Part shown: in pieces, positions 30,801 through 35,882 of the stretch
How positions within the stretch are numbered: position 1 is the stretch's first letter
How the letters are laid out: each line of letters opens with the position of its first letter
IMG/VR virus record: IMGVR_UViG_3300032242_003199
Location: 1-47,462 of that record
Origin: a virus
DNA: 47,462 nucleotides
Direction: 5' to 3' (one strand)
The notes under the pieces: model-generated
Seen by the model: only the letters and a program-made list of their open reading frames with translations
The model's database searches: none
What the model was told of the DNA's origin: nothing
Translations under genes and position numbers: made by a program

Positions 30801-33800
30801 ACAAGCCATTGAAATACGAAACATTTTCACTGCGCTGATTGATGACATCTTTATCAACTTGGACAAAGTACAGACCAACAACATGTTCTTTGCACTGTTG
30901 AACTATATCTTGAGTGAACAGGTTTCGATTGACTGGGCTATCAAAACCAGCTTTATCAATGTGTTGCACAAGCTGAGAAAGCTGGGACAGTTCCCCAACT
31001 ACATACTTGACAACCAAACCTACTACGAAAATTACATCAACGAAGTCAAACCCTATCGCACACAGGTGCGTGAGTACACTTTGGACTATCAAGGCACAGA
31101 CATACTCAAAACAGGACTCAGCGACTTTGATTGGTTCTCAACCTATGATCCTGGACAGGGAATTTTCCTTTTCCTAGATCAAAACAATCCAATTGATATT
31201 CCCTACATCCAGGCTTCTGCTCGCAATGACTGGTTGATAAACTACACCTATCAACTGCAAAACATTGTGTTGACATCGCCTGGCTCTGGTTACACCCAAG
31301 CGCCAAGAGTGATTATTGCAGGTGGCGGCGGATCAGGTGCCACTGCATTTGCAGTGCTAGGAGTCAACGGAGTCGTTGGCGAAGTGGTACTATCTTCTCC
31401 AGGATCAGGCTACACCAGTACACCCACAGTGGAATTTGTTGGTGGTGGTGGCTCAGGTGCCACAGCAGCCATAGTGATATCAACTCCGCCTGGCTCACCA
31501 GTGACATCAACAACACTGAACAAGAAAGTGCGCAGTATCTACACAGCACTGAAATTTGACAGGATTGGCTACTACAGCACCATCAGATTCTGGAAACCAT
31601 ATGAGATCTATCACCCAGGTGATATTGTGGTCATTCCAAGTGTGAACCTGACCACGTTCTCCAACTACAACGAAAGAGCACTGCCACAGTACTCGTTTGC
31701 ATATCGCGTGATCAAAACACTGCTGGGACGCAACAACCTTGATCAGACCGTATTCAATGATCCCACCCTGGTAACACGCTTGACAGGATCAGACTTCAGC
31801 AATGCCAATGACAGGATCGCTGTGTACTTAGAACCTGGTAGCCCTGACATCGCACAGATTTTCAGCAGTGTCAACAGTGTACAGCAGACTCCTAGCCCTG
31901 TAAACGATCAAGTGATCAGTTTGGGCAAGCAGTGGAATCGTGTGCGCCATTCAGGTTATTATCCGATACAGCATGGTTATCAATATGCCGCAGTGGGCGA
32001 CAGTGCGCTGATTGGCCTCAGCCATGACGGATTGAACTGGGTCATACGCACTACCACAAACACTTCGGTCAACATCCGTGACGTGTTCTTCTACAACAAG
32101 TACACCTGGGTGGTTGTGGCCAATGGCGGCAACATCATGTACACTGATGATGGTCTTGCTTGGCAAGGTGAAATCATCAACCAATTCAATTACACACCTA
32201 CTCCGGCTCTGCCCAATGGTGCAACACTGAAAGACACAGCGCAGATCCTGGATATCACCACTGGTGTTTCAGTAGAGTCCACATACTCTGTTTACCTGGT
32301 AGTGGCCGGCAACAACGGTTTGATATTGGCCAATCCCAAGAACAACACTGCACTGACAACCAAATTTGATTTCTGGGCCAGCGTGGGCGTACAAGCACAA
32401 GCCAACCCAGGTTCATATCTGCACATGATCTCAGTTGATCGTGGTTACCTGACAGACATCGACGGATCCACTTACAATGTTACCATGCTGGCAAAATCAG
32501 GATACTTCTTGCAGAGCAGTGACGCAACACGCTATCGCAAGATGAAGCAGGGTTTTGTCATGACAGTTGGCGTCAATGGTGCCATATATGCTGCCACATA
32601 CAATGCCTTGGATGACATGATGAATGGTTATCTAAATGGCTACAGCTATGCAAACACTGGTAAATCTGGAAACCTTGGCTACCCATGGCAATCATTCTCC
32701 ACACCTGCGGCAGTGCAAGGTCTGGGTGATGGTTACAGTGGACAACAACTGACTGGACTGGCTGTGAGTGGACCAGACACCAATTGGGTGGTAGCAATAG
32801 GATCCGGCGGCACCCTGTTGTGGAACCAATTTAACATGCCGGTACTGGTACAGCCTGGTACGTCATCAATTGATGCAGGCACCATTGGTTACCAAGTGAT
32901 TGACCACGGATTTAACGCATTCAACAACTTTAGATCTTTTGATGACGACAACTTTGTTGCACCTTTGACCAAGGAAAAACTAGCCAGCTATGACTTCAAT
33001 GACATAACCTGGGACGGCGAAGTGTTCATTGTGGTTGGCAACAACAAATTGGCCATCTGGGGTTTCCCAGGACTCAAAACCACTGGCACAGGCGATCAAC
33101 AGAACTATGTTGAGATGTTTGATCAAAACCCAGTGACCAGCGTCAGCACCATACGTTCCACTGCCAGCTGGACAGGTGGTACCAACGTCACACAGGTCAT
33201 AGTAAACATTCCAATTGGTGATATCAACTATCTCAACATTGTGAATGGCATGTTGGTCACAGGCGTTGGTCTGCCACTGGGTGCATGGGTCAGCAGTTTT
33301 ACCAGCAACGCTTCTTACTTCTCTGCAAACGTCACATTTGATGCAGCCACAGTGCCTTCGCAGACATTCCAACCTGTGATATTCAAGTACGGATTCACAT
33401 CAAATATCGCAATTGGCACACCAGTGGTATTTGCCAGCAACCTTGATTTGACAGATCCTGCTTTGCAAGTGGTATCAATGACTACAACTGCCAATGCATA
33501 CATTGGTGACACCAGATTGTATTTTGGTGAGAACTACAATGAAATGGTACAAAGCAACTGGGTGTTTGTGCCCAACTCAAATCGTTTCAATCTTGACAGT
33601 GCAACAGGCATTGCCGCAGGATCGCGTGTGCGCTATGTTGGCAAGTTTGCGGCATTCCAATGGCAGTACGCGGCAGGACAAGAAGAAGACGTGAACTTGA
33701 ACATACGTTCAGTCAGTATCAACACCACCACAGTGGAAATTGACAAACCCTTGTTGCCACATGGTCAGATTGTTCCAATCATTGCAGCCAACAACATCAT

Positions 33801-34785
33801 CATTGCCAACGTCACAGTGCAGGGTGTGTATGCTGGCAACAGTGTGGTCACATTTGACGACAACACCGGTAACCTGTTGACCCTCACAGCCACCCAGACA
33901 CTGTATGCCAACACAACCACCTTGACCTTTGCCAACACGTTCAACCTGGCCGTGGGATATACCTTGCACTCAAATGCCTTGCTTGGCATACAAGGTGGCA
34001 GCAAGATCACCAATGTGTTCAACAGCCAGCTGGCAGGTGTGGTCAGTCGACTGGAGAAAGACATACCTCGCAACGTGCCTGGCACCAGCTATCCTGGCAC
34101 ACAAGTGATTGGTCAGGAATTCACTGACACCTTGTCTGACAGCCTGACTCTAGACAGCAACATCAGCAGTTACTACACTGACAGCTTGCTGGGAGTACGC
34201 CCAGAAGATATCGTGGTAGATGGCGGTAAGTTCATTGACACCTATGCCAGCCATGCACCTGAGGAACTGGTGCCTGCACAGATCATCGACAGCCTGCAGA
34301 TGAATGTTTTCACAGCCAATGTGGTAAACGGACAACCTGATTACGGCAATGTCATTGCCTACAAGATCCTGACAGACTACAAGTTGCCAAGCACTTACTA
34401 TCGTTTGACCAACGTGGGCACAACCAAACTGGCAGCCAATCTGGCATACGCAGACACCCAAGTGGTAGTGGTCAGCACTGATGGACTGTTGGATTCAGGT
34501 GCAGTATGGATCAACGCCGAGCGCATAGTGTATCGTGGCATTGACAGAACACATGGCCTGTTGCTGAACCTGCGCAGAGGCACCCTGCGCACCAGTGTTC
34601 CTGCCCTGCATGCCGTGGGTAGCTTGGTCACAGACGCAACTTCCGCACAGCGTATTGGTGATGACTTTGTCACGCCAATAACAGACAACACTGTGGTCAG
34701 TGGCAATGTCAACGTGACTGACTACACCACTTATCTAGCATCACTGAACAAGCCCATACCGCAAGGTAAGATTTGGTTGCAATAG
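15862..34785 (+). CDS. 7: Giant gp7-like baseplate wedge / peripheral structural protein
   Basis: 6307 aa in one uninterrupted frame; T4 gp7 has 1032 aa. The N-terminus (NLLPEIFRSEPNRKFLTATL, then LDSYIGRTEAP, FDFDKFVNFTQYLWLP) matches the gp7-like giants of marine T4-like phages. TYRFHINQPGHKFWIQ (about 188-205) is a cupredoxin-like strand pair. WYDSDMVPYGNNF (about 1830) and the HPWEMLGFSQMPDWWEYAYG region (about 2095-2115) are also family landmarks. GSGYT-type repeats fill about 735-1340, 3050-3620 and 5140-5210. FG-GAP-like blades span about 3700-4470. A WQPNTSYQLGTLIQYKNNYY segment (about 2599) resembles small carbohydrate-binding modules. Residues about 5370-5700 have BNR/Ycf48-like blades (SALIGLSHDGLNWV, NGGNIMYTDDGLAW). 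The end (WINAERIVYRGIDRTHGLLL, LRRGTLRT) is a known ending of such proteins. Likely a wedge-initiator core plus host-contact modules. Confidence 0.85.
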   Translation: MSIKSVNLLPEIFRSEPNRKFLTATLDQLISEDTNVRLDSYIGRTEAPTWKVGDTYVTEPTSDRQQYQLESSVIVDEGSGNVSFYSSYIDTLKQIEFYGGFTNDHSRLFSNRSYSFDGLFDFDKFVNFTQYLWLPNGPPVIPLSASKIVETLDYTVTRSTATNSYQFTEFANSRNPIVTLTKGTTYRFHINQPGHKFWIQTSPGVTGTDSIESEALKRTIFGLVNNGDETGVVTFHVPLSSAQNNVLNATQVDTVDFATTLSYNQIQSYLMHVLAAKGGIDGVTAGLNGKKLIFINDDDSNDKWTDPGNFDFTGFDSDAYEAGQAVAGADRYGVFQIRTVDVGGGRFVLKLQPVLRVNPGEKVYVTAGKTNANVQFVKNLSGKFVVAPPVTAPLDMLYYQDDTDPSFYGVIKLVDPGAETIDVVQDILGTNGYTSPNGVTLSNGMCVSFDQTATPARYAGNNYIVEGVGKGIKLLSTGDFTVPETYAQLSSLGTPDYVTINRASRDLNAWSRSNRWFHRQTVELAAKYLNQPELVNLTNITRGSRPIIEFDPDIYLFEYGRQSRAPVDIIDFEITDAFSEVEGKSSYVVRMPHGVTRPLTAGTRIIFANDTDPNVRDRIYSVDYITTDTQRVIHLVSNNTEILPVYEVDTVSITSNIAYNFVPTVTFSKPLPGIGAETAEGIVNLNTTGVANVGVVYGGVNYIANVYIDVTTANSVPFVPTVAYKPFKQIDHIRLDTKGSGYSASNPTVYISNPNAMYGNVQSAATTGSSTTFTLSVSSTAFASLVAGMQVVAGGVLGGTIVSSVDKSGGASATVVTVNAPLAVGNVIAKTNTVQNVSPGDIWNFASNATAGGYATVALSIKTSQLITVNDTSMVDTNMVVSGGSLPVSISQVVLNTQAGVPARIVTTVPHGLVAGTLVFIRSIIGTVELNFTQYYAAPVSNGGNPSVAIDLYADALLTVPLDLRAATAYVSGGTITANTVDYGLVKVTKVLSPTQFTVSSPVTLVQGTKLVFVGVTAKAFARAANGGLYVATVTDPGSGYTATNPPVVTIPSDGGTSANITAITNDNIINYITVKDPGSGYVIKSGININIISNVDLVTANVTSNGTNVLYFDNPQQLVPVQPGWRVYLISTVNGVDTYTDFAQVPFAESAYSGPHPTEFRFLMDYTRTRAKIGTVLSVDYAAGTITLVSGVYAKDSDGVTIDLPKGSRLHVSAQSRFFLLENYGSSGAFGNTTKTGFLTAKETILSTQLQLNTVMGVQPGMMLKDLSNTLPIGVVVTAVDAYVNLITLNNPVTLGVNTPVEFVSDALLTTTLLPTTLANVQVTNPGKGYTSAPVVTIQPAVQSDPILTTLDTSTDSRVLLNVGSTVNIVANAKVTSTYDSSGNGVTTGSSVPHVVGFASKQLTSTTSQPQVILDISQTQNFVDIFVTFTLAAEATATVRSLNVQADYVSAQPDIYQATDTVLVSVPTNPSGQMSNSAAISTFNQFYFDGSSWLPSQQKTNVNQEPLFDAFDENGYSAADGTVYAGTKFTGTKIFGYKVGTGATDSVLNFPLSYQNNFNSVGDIQFVNYFQNDTFKYQPLDSYAELSLSISKFVLKQYTGASAEPWIYRNVWTESAEKSKQYQQFNYVYNGLINQFEVDVVPAQSATVPYIKVYAGGNRLPESSVSIGNQTGRTVITVDPTMIEANQLIIVKIFSRTPSHLGFYNVPNNLDLNPLNNNFDTLTLGQLRQHLVIMADNHYGVVGSISGSSNIRDIYNKNWEGAILQHTSPAAMASLFLVDKTLNIIESVKFAQREYNKFKNRFLSQSTKIQVNVKDIPGAVDSILASLMVGKSSLSPWYDSDMVPYGNNFRKQTNIKILDTTQRIYLIPQTFDPTMLQRRAVLIYQRDHSIGLNCLLITGIDFTFNTATSTITLSDDLPLAYTQHLVVVDYSTTVENYIPETPTKLGLYPKFTPMMFRDDTYREPVMVIQGHDGSITPAFGDYRDQLLLELELRIYNNIKVNFDNTLLEIYDTLPGKYRETDYSHHEFSQLLTDSFLTWIGNNKQDYSTNRFFKGNDPFTWNYNGLQDLTGELLPGYWRAIYQYFYDTDRPNTHPWEMLGFSQMPDWWEYAYGPGPYTGGNTVLWGDLEAGRILQGPRAGIDKRFARPGLARIVPVDENGMLKPPISVMVAQFNSQNTSSGFQIGDQGPVETAWRRSSDFPYAIQLALILAKPAMYLGTLFDNSRYYYDTALKQIVFSGTRQRLIPSLLQVPDAGLSTNPMVLTAGYSNWIRDYLTQQGIDGSDKLRDHLAKLDVRLSYKVAGFTSQNQLEIVAQQSSPGGSGNNIVIPNENYIVYLNKSAPVDRLIYSAVAVEVTNTGWRIAGYDTQKPYFTIIPSQPSNNTISVTEAGRSVVLYKDARLDITVNVPYGTEFRTAQEMADFLYSYQRWLSYIGFDFTEYNNELNVVQDWVLSIREYLTWSAQNFQVGTLLILSPIGSKITARSPLGVVDEITGKFNSNRFLDQNFTLIRHGEYAVTREDGMFTATAVTGKMIALADLSLVQYEHVLIFNNITVFKDVIYKPEIGNRQYRLRLTGYKTGSWTGQLSAPGYIYNSSIVDEWQPNTSYQLGTLIQYKNNYYYALEAVPTSTEFNFIYWKIVDKAQIKTGLLPNLSNNANKFRYIYDIDKIGRDANFQHYSNGLIGFRERTFLSQLGIEVPAQVRFYQGYIKQKGTKNAITALTSGQFDNIVSDVTFYEEWALRLGEYGSTQSNQYLEVTLDEQKFTNDPGAFVLKELDVPDTQGVVNFNPRTIYRTSEPTYTANILLPRADYAPRIGDNITAGYPSLSDIDGTIYDIADYQKHYSMVASMGAGFKVWVAVDFNKSWNVYRATETDVLLNTVTRGTGTDLLFTFEKPHNAKAGNLIAIKSFSSGALDGFYLVKQVNDNLSLTVTGYRGTTTFSQIRTVSGTGIYFLMESVRYNTVSDIIGFTPPHGWRNQDRVWIDNDLGTNSWGVFQKTDGWNTTRILPLRQGEDRYKEGYGAEVKLSADNQIILTGTPGYTAGSLSGLKVINPGSGYVKPAVTISYPTGPQGIRADFNATLDNGTLITPTVVSAGSGYTIAPNITITDQYTINANADTINGYYIYITTAQAAHIYVGDSITANGIPTGWSVTNQPNTTFNYVQIGQGPLVTYSSGTATPIQIGSATWVVNATSVPDIAVGSGFAAFPYGRSTSLYYATGIVSNIYSSGSSSYITANIFAIQDNGSNVSSGNVYTSWTLQTTIAVKQGTPVTFSRGSSGVILAKLSPTEIDHIEVVQGGSGFIITPTLVIDGGGGSGATAQAYLTNGVITSVVITNPGSGYTDIPDVIVLSNNPSPVTLRVKLKPTSLGNLVIDQKGTGYREPTLTFTTNTNDFANSAVANISFYPNAGVSSVTMYSAGSGYGNSSIITMANSQTGSGFVGNVYLGVISARLVSAGTGYVKGNVVTVVGGTVRGATYMANIIVDTVIGFSGAISSYHILSAGQYIYTPTNTSAVSTVCYADVNHKTTPAVFDLSFGVSNVSVISPGSGYNTTFTTANIYYPGGSGATGTVSRTINGIATFASTSVVNLGQGYIDVPTVTVTDLLGSGSGAVVEAVISTGQVKTFLRPDKTNYDLVETQLINPFSSDAREFGFAVDVGTINIVVSAPGTYKNYGGVLVSQSLGSTYISSQMIYPVDLTYLSNVSPRFGHSVALSRDENWLYIGAPGINKVYCYGKQVETYARVTIVPEPINQQIAYGTNLLGLQSAKEITVIGSTGKIYEANFDYAVSSNGLISFADFARISGQKAIYVTRNRLQTTLVPTVIRNIIQRAYPLLSRPSSIDQLLVYGATGRVFVPNKEFTVVGTNIIFLDDGFLTEPSIVIQQRSVYYTLVDTITPPDKVNSGANFGYSVRTDKLGYRIVIGSPDYAGTSPDGTTWSNVNASLTSTVSNVIYFPTASINSSLVGTVIKGPTVQWYPKDMGVLVTSVGTQNINGVVYGAVYLDTNVTVTAGDTINFMPTVASSGRAYSYSRSYEVVNSVGISNTFNVGQLRSVVAVKLDDIELTNLTDFQVLNNSVQLATTPKNGAKIQIDTNYFNLIQAFPAESVVNNGSFGATVDISPDNTSVVVGSPGYRDINYYNGAVYRYVNKGLYYGTVTNEYDFLQTNVAVGSTIKVNDKTITFSKIIPGIFTNVTVAVSTLQTSYVSLTSNVGMAVGDIVTSNSVPASAGVQVLTLANLATSNGTTFANVIVSQPFTATAGETIVFERYGDNVTNIQKNFTAAGLIGVTTQLTSDGHITIGSTASTGINSINILPGVGTALAGIGLKVYQLTQTIKHPRYGVPERFGTKVALDDTGLTVAIASAGGNTLKKSTFDNKSGAINIGTLFDKDTTRFVDNLNSSGAVYIYDYLSPPGETLASPGKLLYNQVLQNSHVLTGDNFGASIDINAGWALVGADASSYYSQYSGMVHLFINPTSVKGWSRLRQRGDRVDIDYINQTFIYSKKKQTILQQLDYFDPAKGKILGLADQELDYKSSYDPAYYNKGTRATVTISETSAWGSIQEGQTWWDLSQVRYIDYEQGDINYRAVHWGDLFPDSMVTVAEWVGSNVLPSMYQETMMDGVAKYPDDSAYVEDNYYDKQSGLIKTKYYYWVVGKSSIDNTKTKRTNSVITLEKLIANPAQQGIPYAAALASNAFAVWNVRSFLQATDTVLRVDYSKVLTQILSHNEWKLIQQGNPESYVPGKVIDKLVDSLSGENSTGAVVPDLKLSSADAYGINNLPRQSMIVNPVNATKVFVAFVNNVLSTMLITGTRDFVNLNKAEPVPASGVGFYDVTVDTVDQLLYIPSPPVDYKVLVNADATYVGNPWTIYKYTEANGFQLTRIQSYNTKRWWNYVDYYVAGYTQYTNIDFVVSRYNEIETLSLTAGNTVKVLNNSQGQYVVYVYNANNTLTPVIVESGTIQLSSALYDATLSGVGFDNASFDQVGFSTTQAIEIRNIFTALIDDIFINLDKVQTNNMFFALLNYILSEQVSIDWAIKTSFINVLHKLRKLGQFPNYILDNQTYYENYINEVKPYRTQVREYTLDYQGTDILKTGLSDFDWFSTYDPGQGIFLFLDQNNPIDIPYIQASARNDWLINYTYQLQNIVLTSPGSGYTQAPRVIIAGGGGSGATAFAVLGVNGVVGEVVLSSPGSGYTSTPTVEFVGGGGSGATAAIVISTPPGSPVTSTTLNKKVRSIYTALKFDRIGYYSTIRFWKPYEIYHPGDIVVIPSVNLTTFSNYNERALPQYSFAYRVIKTLLGRNNLDQTVFNDPTLVTRLTGSDFSNANDRIAVYLEPGSPDIAQIFSSVNSVQQTPSPVNDQVISLGKQWNRVRHSGYYPIQHGYQYAAVGDSALIGLSHDGLNWVIRTTTNTSVNIRDVFFYNKYTWVVVANGGNIMYTDDGLAWQGEIINQFNYTPTPALPNGATLKDTAQILDITTGVSVESTYSVYLVVAGNNGLILANPKNNTALTTKFDFWASVGVQAQANPGSYLHMISVDRGYLTDIDGSTYNVTMLAKSGYFLQSSDATRYRKMKQGFVMTVGVNGAIYAATYNALDDMMNGYLNGYSYANTGKSGNLGYPWQSFSTPAAVQGLGDGYSGQQLTGLAVSGPDTNWVVAIGSGGTLLWNQFNMPVLVQPGTSSIDAGTIGYQVIDHGFNAFNNFRSFDDDNFVAPLTKEKLASYDFNDITWDGEVFIVVGNNKLAIWGFPGLKTTGTGDQQNYVEMFDQNPVTSVSTIRSTASWTGGTNVTQVIVNIPIGDINYLNIVNGMLVTGVGLPLGAWVSSFTSNASYFSANVTFDAATVPSQTFQPVIFKYGFTSNIAIGTPVVFASNLDLTDPALQVVSMTTTANAYIGDTRLYFGENYNEMVQSNWVFVPNSNRFNLDSATGIAAGSRVRYVGKFAAFQWQYAAGQEEDVNLNIRSVSINTTTVEIDKPLLPHGQIVPIIAANNIIIANVTVQGVYAGNSVVTFDDNTGNLLTLTATQTLYANTTTLTFANTFNLAVGYTLHSNALLGIQGGSKITNVFNSQLAGVVSRLEKDIPRNVPGTSYPGTQVIGQEFTDTLSDSLTLDSNISSYYTDSLLGVRPEDIVVDGGKFIDTYASHAPEELVPAQIIDSLQMNVFTANVVNGQPDYGNVIAYKILTDYKLPSTYYRLTNVGTTKLAANLAYADTQVVVVSTDGLLDSGAVWINAERIVYRGIDRTHGLLLNLRRGTLRTSVPALHAVGSLVTDATSAQRIGDDFVTPITDNTVVSGNVNVTDYTTYLASLNKPIPQGKIWLQ
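18055..19890 (+). repeat. GSGYT repeats, first cluster (within the gp7-like gene)
   Basis: Degenerate protein repeats of the form (D/N)-P-G-x-G-Y-(T/S)-x2-P-x-V-x-I begin near 18070, 18970, 19093 and 19840. They are diverged at DNA level. Each unit looks like a strand-turn-strand element, probably a surface module. Confidence 0.7.
25006..26720 (+). repeat. GSGYT repeats, main cluster (within the gp7-like gene)
   Basis: At least nine units occur near 25015, 25140, 25745, 25865, 25980, 26105, 26215, 26485 and 26620. Several carry a second half with GGGGSGATA before the next unit (for example GGSGFIITPTLVIDGGGGSG). This is the densest array in the window. Confidence 0.75.
26960..29262 (+). repeat. 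FG-GAP-like propeller blades (within the gp7-like gene)
   Basis: Five spaced copies share FG-x-S/T/K-V-x-(L/I/T)-x-n-(V/I)-x-(I/V)-(G/A)-(A/S)-(P/A)-G: FGHSVALSRDENWLYIGAPG, FGYSVRTDKLGYRIVIGSPD, FGATVDISPDNTSVVVGSPG, FGTKVALDDTGLTVAIASAG and FGASIDINAGWALVGADASS, most followed by a (G/S)-x-V-Y-x-Y strand. This is the pattern of integrin-type beta-propeller blades, here separated by large insertions. Fold inferred from motif spacing. Confidence 0.6.
31270..31490 (+). repeat. GSGYT repeat pair near the gp7-like C-terminus
   Basis: Two closely matching units, SPGSGYTQAPRVIIAGGGG and SPGSGYTSTPTVEFVGGGG, each followed by SGATA, sit about 40 codons apart. They are the most regular units in the gene. 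Confidence 0.75.
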
Positions 34786-34793
34786 GATCACAA

Positions 34794-35156
34794 ATGACAG
34801 CATATATCTACTCTAATTTGACTGCACTTTCTGGGCAAGGACTTTGGTCCAGCCTGTCTCCTGAAGCGTCTTTCTTGAAAGACAAAACCAGTTATTTGCC
34901 CGAAACTGATCCACGTTTGCCCAAGCACACCCTGGTGCAGACTTTTACAACGCCACAGGGTCCAATGACAGTGGCCGATACAAGTTTGGTACCAGCAACG
35001 ACCGGTGATCTGCTGGGCTATCTACGCATAGGCGCCGATGTCTGGAGCTACAATACCGCCAATTCTTCTGGGGTTTTTGGACTCGTGCCAATCACCAGTT
35101 ATGCAGGACAAGGCTACACTGCTGGCACTTTGGTCAGCGTACTTGGAATCAGGTGA
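34794..35156 (+). CDS. Small hypothetical structural protein
   Basis: 120 aa, not recognised. Start at ATG 34794 is chosen because TAGGATCA precedes it; the longer frame from 34773 would overlap the end of the giant gene. The sequence begins MTAYIYSNLTALSGQGLWSS and is rich in Thr, Ser, Gly and Leu, with no Cys, no membrane segment and no charged clusters. This is consistent with a small beta-rich virion component. It ends YTAGTLVSVLGIR. Lying between the gp7-like giant and the fibre genes, it may be a connector or a small wedge/fibre accessory part. T4 has gp8 in the next position, but I see no gp8 similarity. Confidence 0.65.
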   Translation: MTAYIYSNLTALSGQGLWSSLSPEASFLKDKTSYLPETDPRLPKHTLVQTFTTPQGPMTVADTSLVPATTGDLLGYLRIGADVWSYNTANSSGVFGLVPITSYAGQGYTAGTLVSVLGIR

Positions 35157-35180
35157 TTGATCATGCTAAATAAGGATATT

Positions 35181-35876
35181 ATGGACAACGAGAGTCAGAA
35201 AAAAACCATGCGCGAGGCAGAAAAACCAATGCAGATCGAAGACAAAAAACCCGACGTAGTCGCCGGAATCCACGTGCGTGGACACATCAAGATACACGAT
35301 CCAAAAACTGGAGAAGTGTTTGTGGACAAGCCAAACGCCATCCACTACGAAAACATCAGCGTGGCAATCGCCAACGCACTGAGTCATCGCAACAAGCAAT
35401 TCATGTACGAAATGCATTTTGGCAACGGCGGCACTGCTGTTGATTCCACAGGTATTATCACGTACTTGGTACCAAACACCACCAGCCAAAGTGCAAATCT
35501 TTACAATCCCACTTACAGCAAGAACATTGATGATACAGACACTACCAACAACACAGATCCTTTGCACAATCTCATGCAGGTGCGACATGTTGCTGGCAAT
35601 CCCTATTCTGACATCATCATAACTTGCTTGCTGGACTACGGCGAGCCTGCTACCCAGTCAGTGTTTGATAACAGCCAAACACTGAACGACACGTTTACTT
35701 TCGACGAACTTGGCATTTTTGCCAAGAGCTTGGATGGCACAAGCGGACTGGCTTCCACTGGTTTGTTGCTTACACATGTTATCTTCCATCCTGTTCAAAA
35801 GTCATTGAACAGGTTGATTCAAATCGACTATACCGTGCGGATCCAGACACTGACAAATCTAAGCGCGATAGGATAA
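35181..35876 (+). CDS. Fibre-like virion structural protein
   Basis: 231 aa from ATG 35181, preceded by AAGGA; an upstream TTG (35157) and ATG (35163) in the same frame are less likely. After a charged 30-residue start it reads VRGHIKIHDPKTGEVFVDK, then NAIHYENISVAIANALSHR and EMHFGNGGTAVDSTGIITYL. The end TFDELGIFAKS, LLLTHVIFHPVQKSLNRLIQ, IDYTVRI resembles a class of tail-associated proteins common in large T4-like and jumbo phages (recalled; exact role not known to me). No enzymatic motif. The stop is 6 bases before the next gene, so the two are probably co-translated. A host-contact or fibre-attachment role is inferred from the neighbours. Confidence 0.7.
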   Translation: MDNESQKKTMREAEKPMQIEDKKPDVVAGIHVRGHIKIHDPKTGEVFVDKPNAIHYENISVAIANALSHRNKQFMYEMHFGNGGTAVDSTGIITYLVPNTTSQSANLYNPTYSKNIDDTDTTNNTDPLHNLMQVRHVAGNPYSDIIITCLLDYGEPATQSVFDNSQTLNDTFTFDELGIFAKSLDGTSGLASTGLLLTHVIFHPVQKSLNRLIQIDYTVRIQTLTNLSAIG

Positions 35877-35882
35877 AAATAA

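Noticed and set aside
30172-31092. 306-codon leftward frame within the giant gene
   Set aside because: Long only because the giant gene rarely contains antisense stop triplets; rich in His, Val and Cys with no motif.
35165-35175. TAAATA box in GCTAAATAAGG before the 231-aa gene
   Set aside because: It would place transcription start at or past the ribosome binding site AAGGA, so it is unlikely to be that gene's late promoter.
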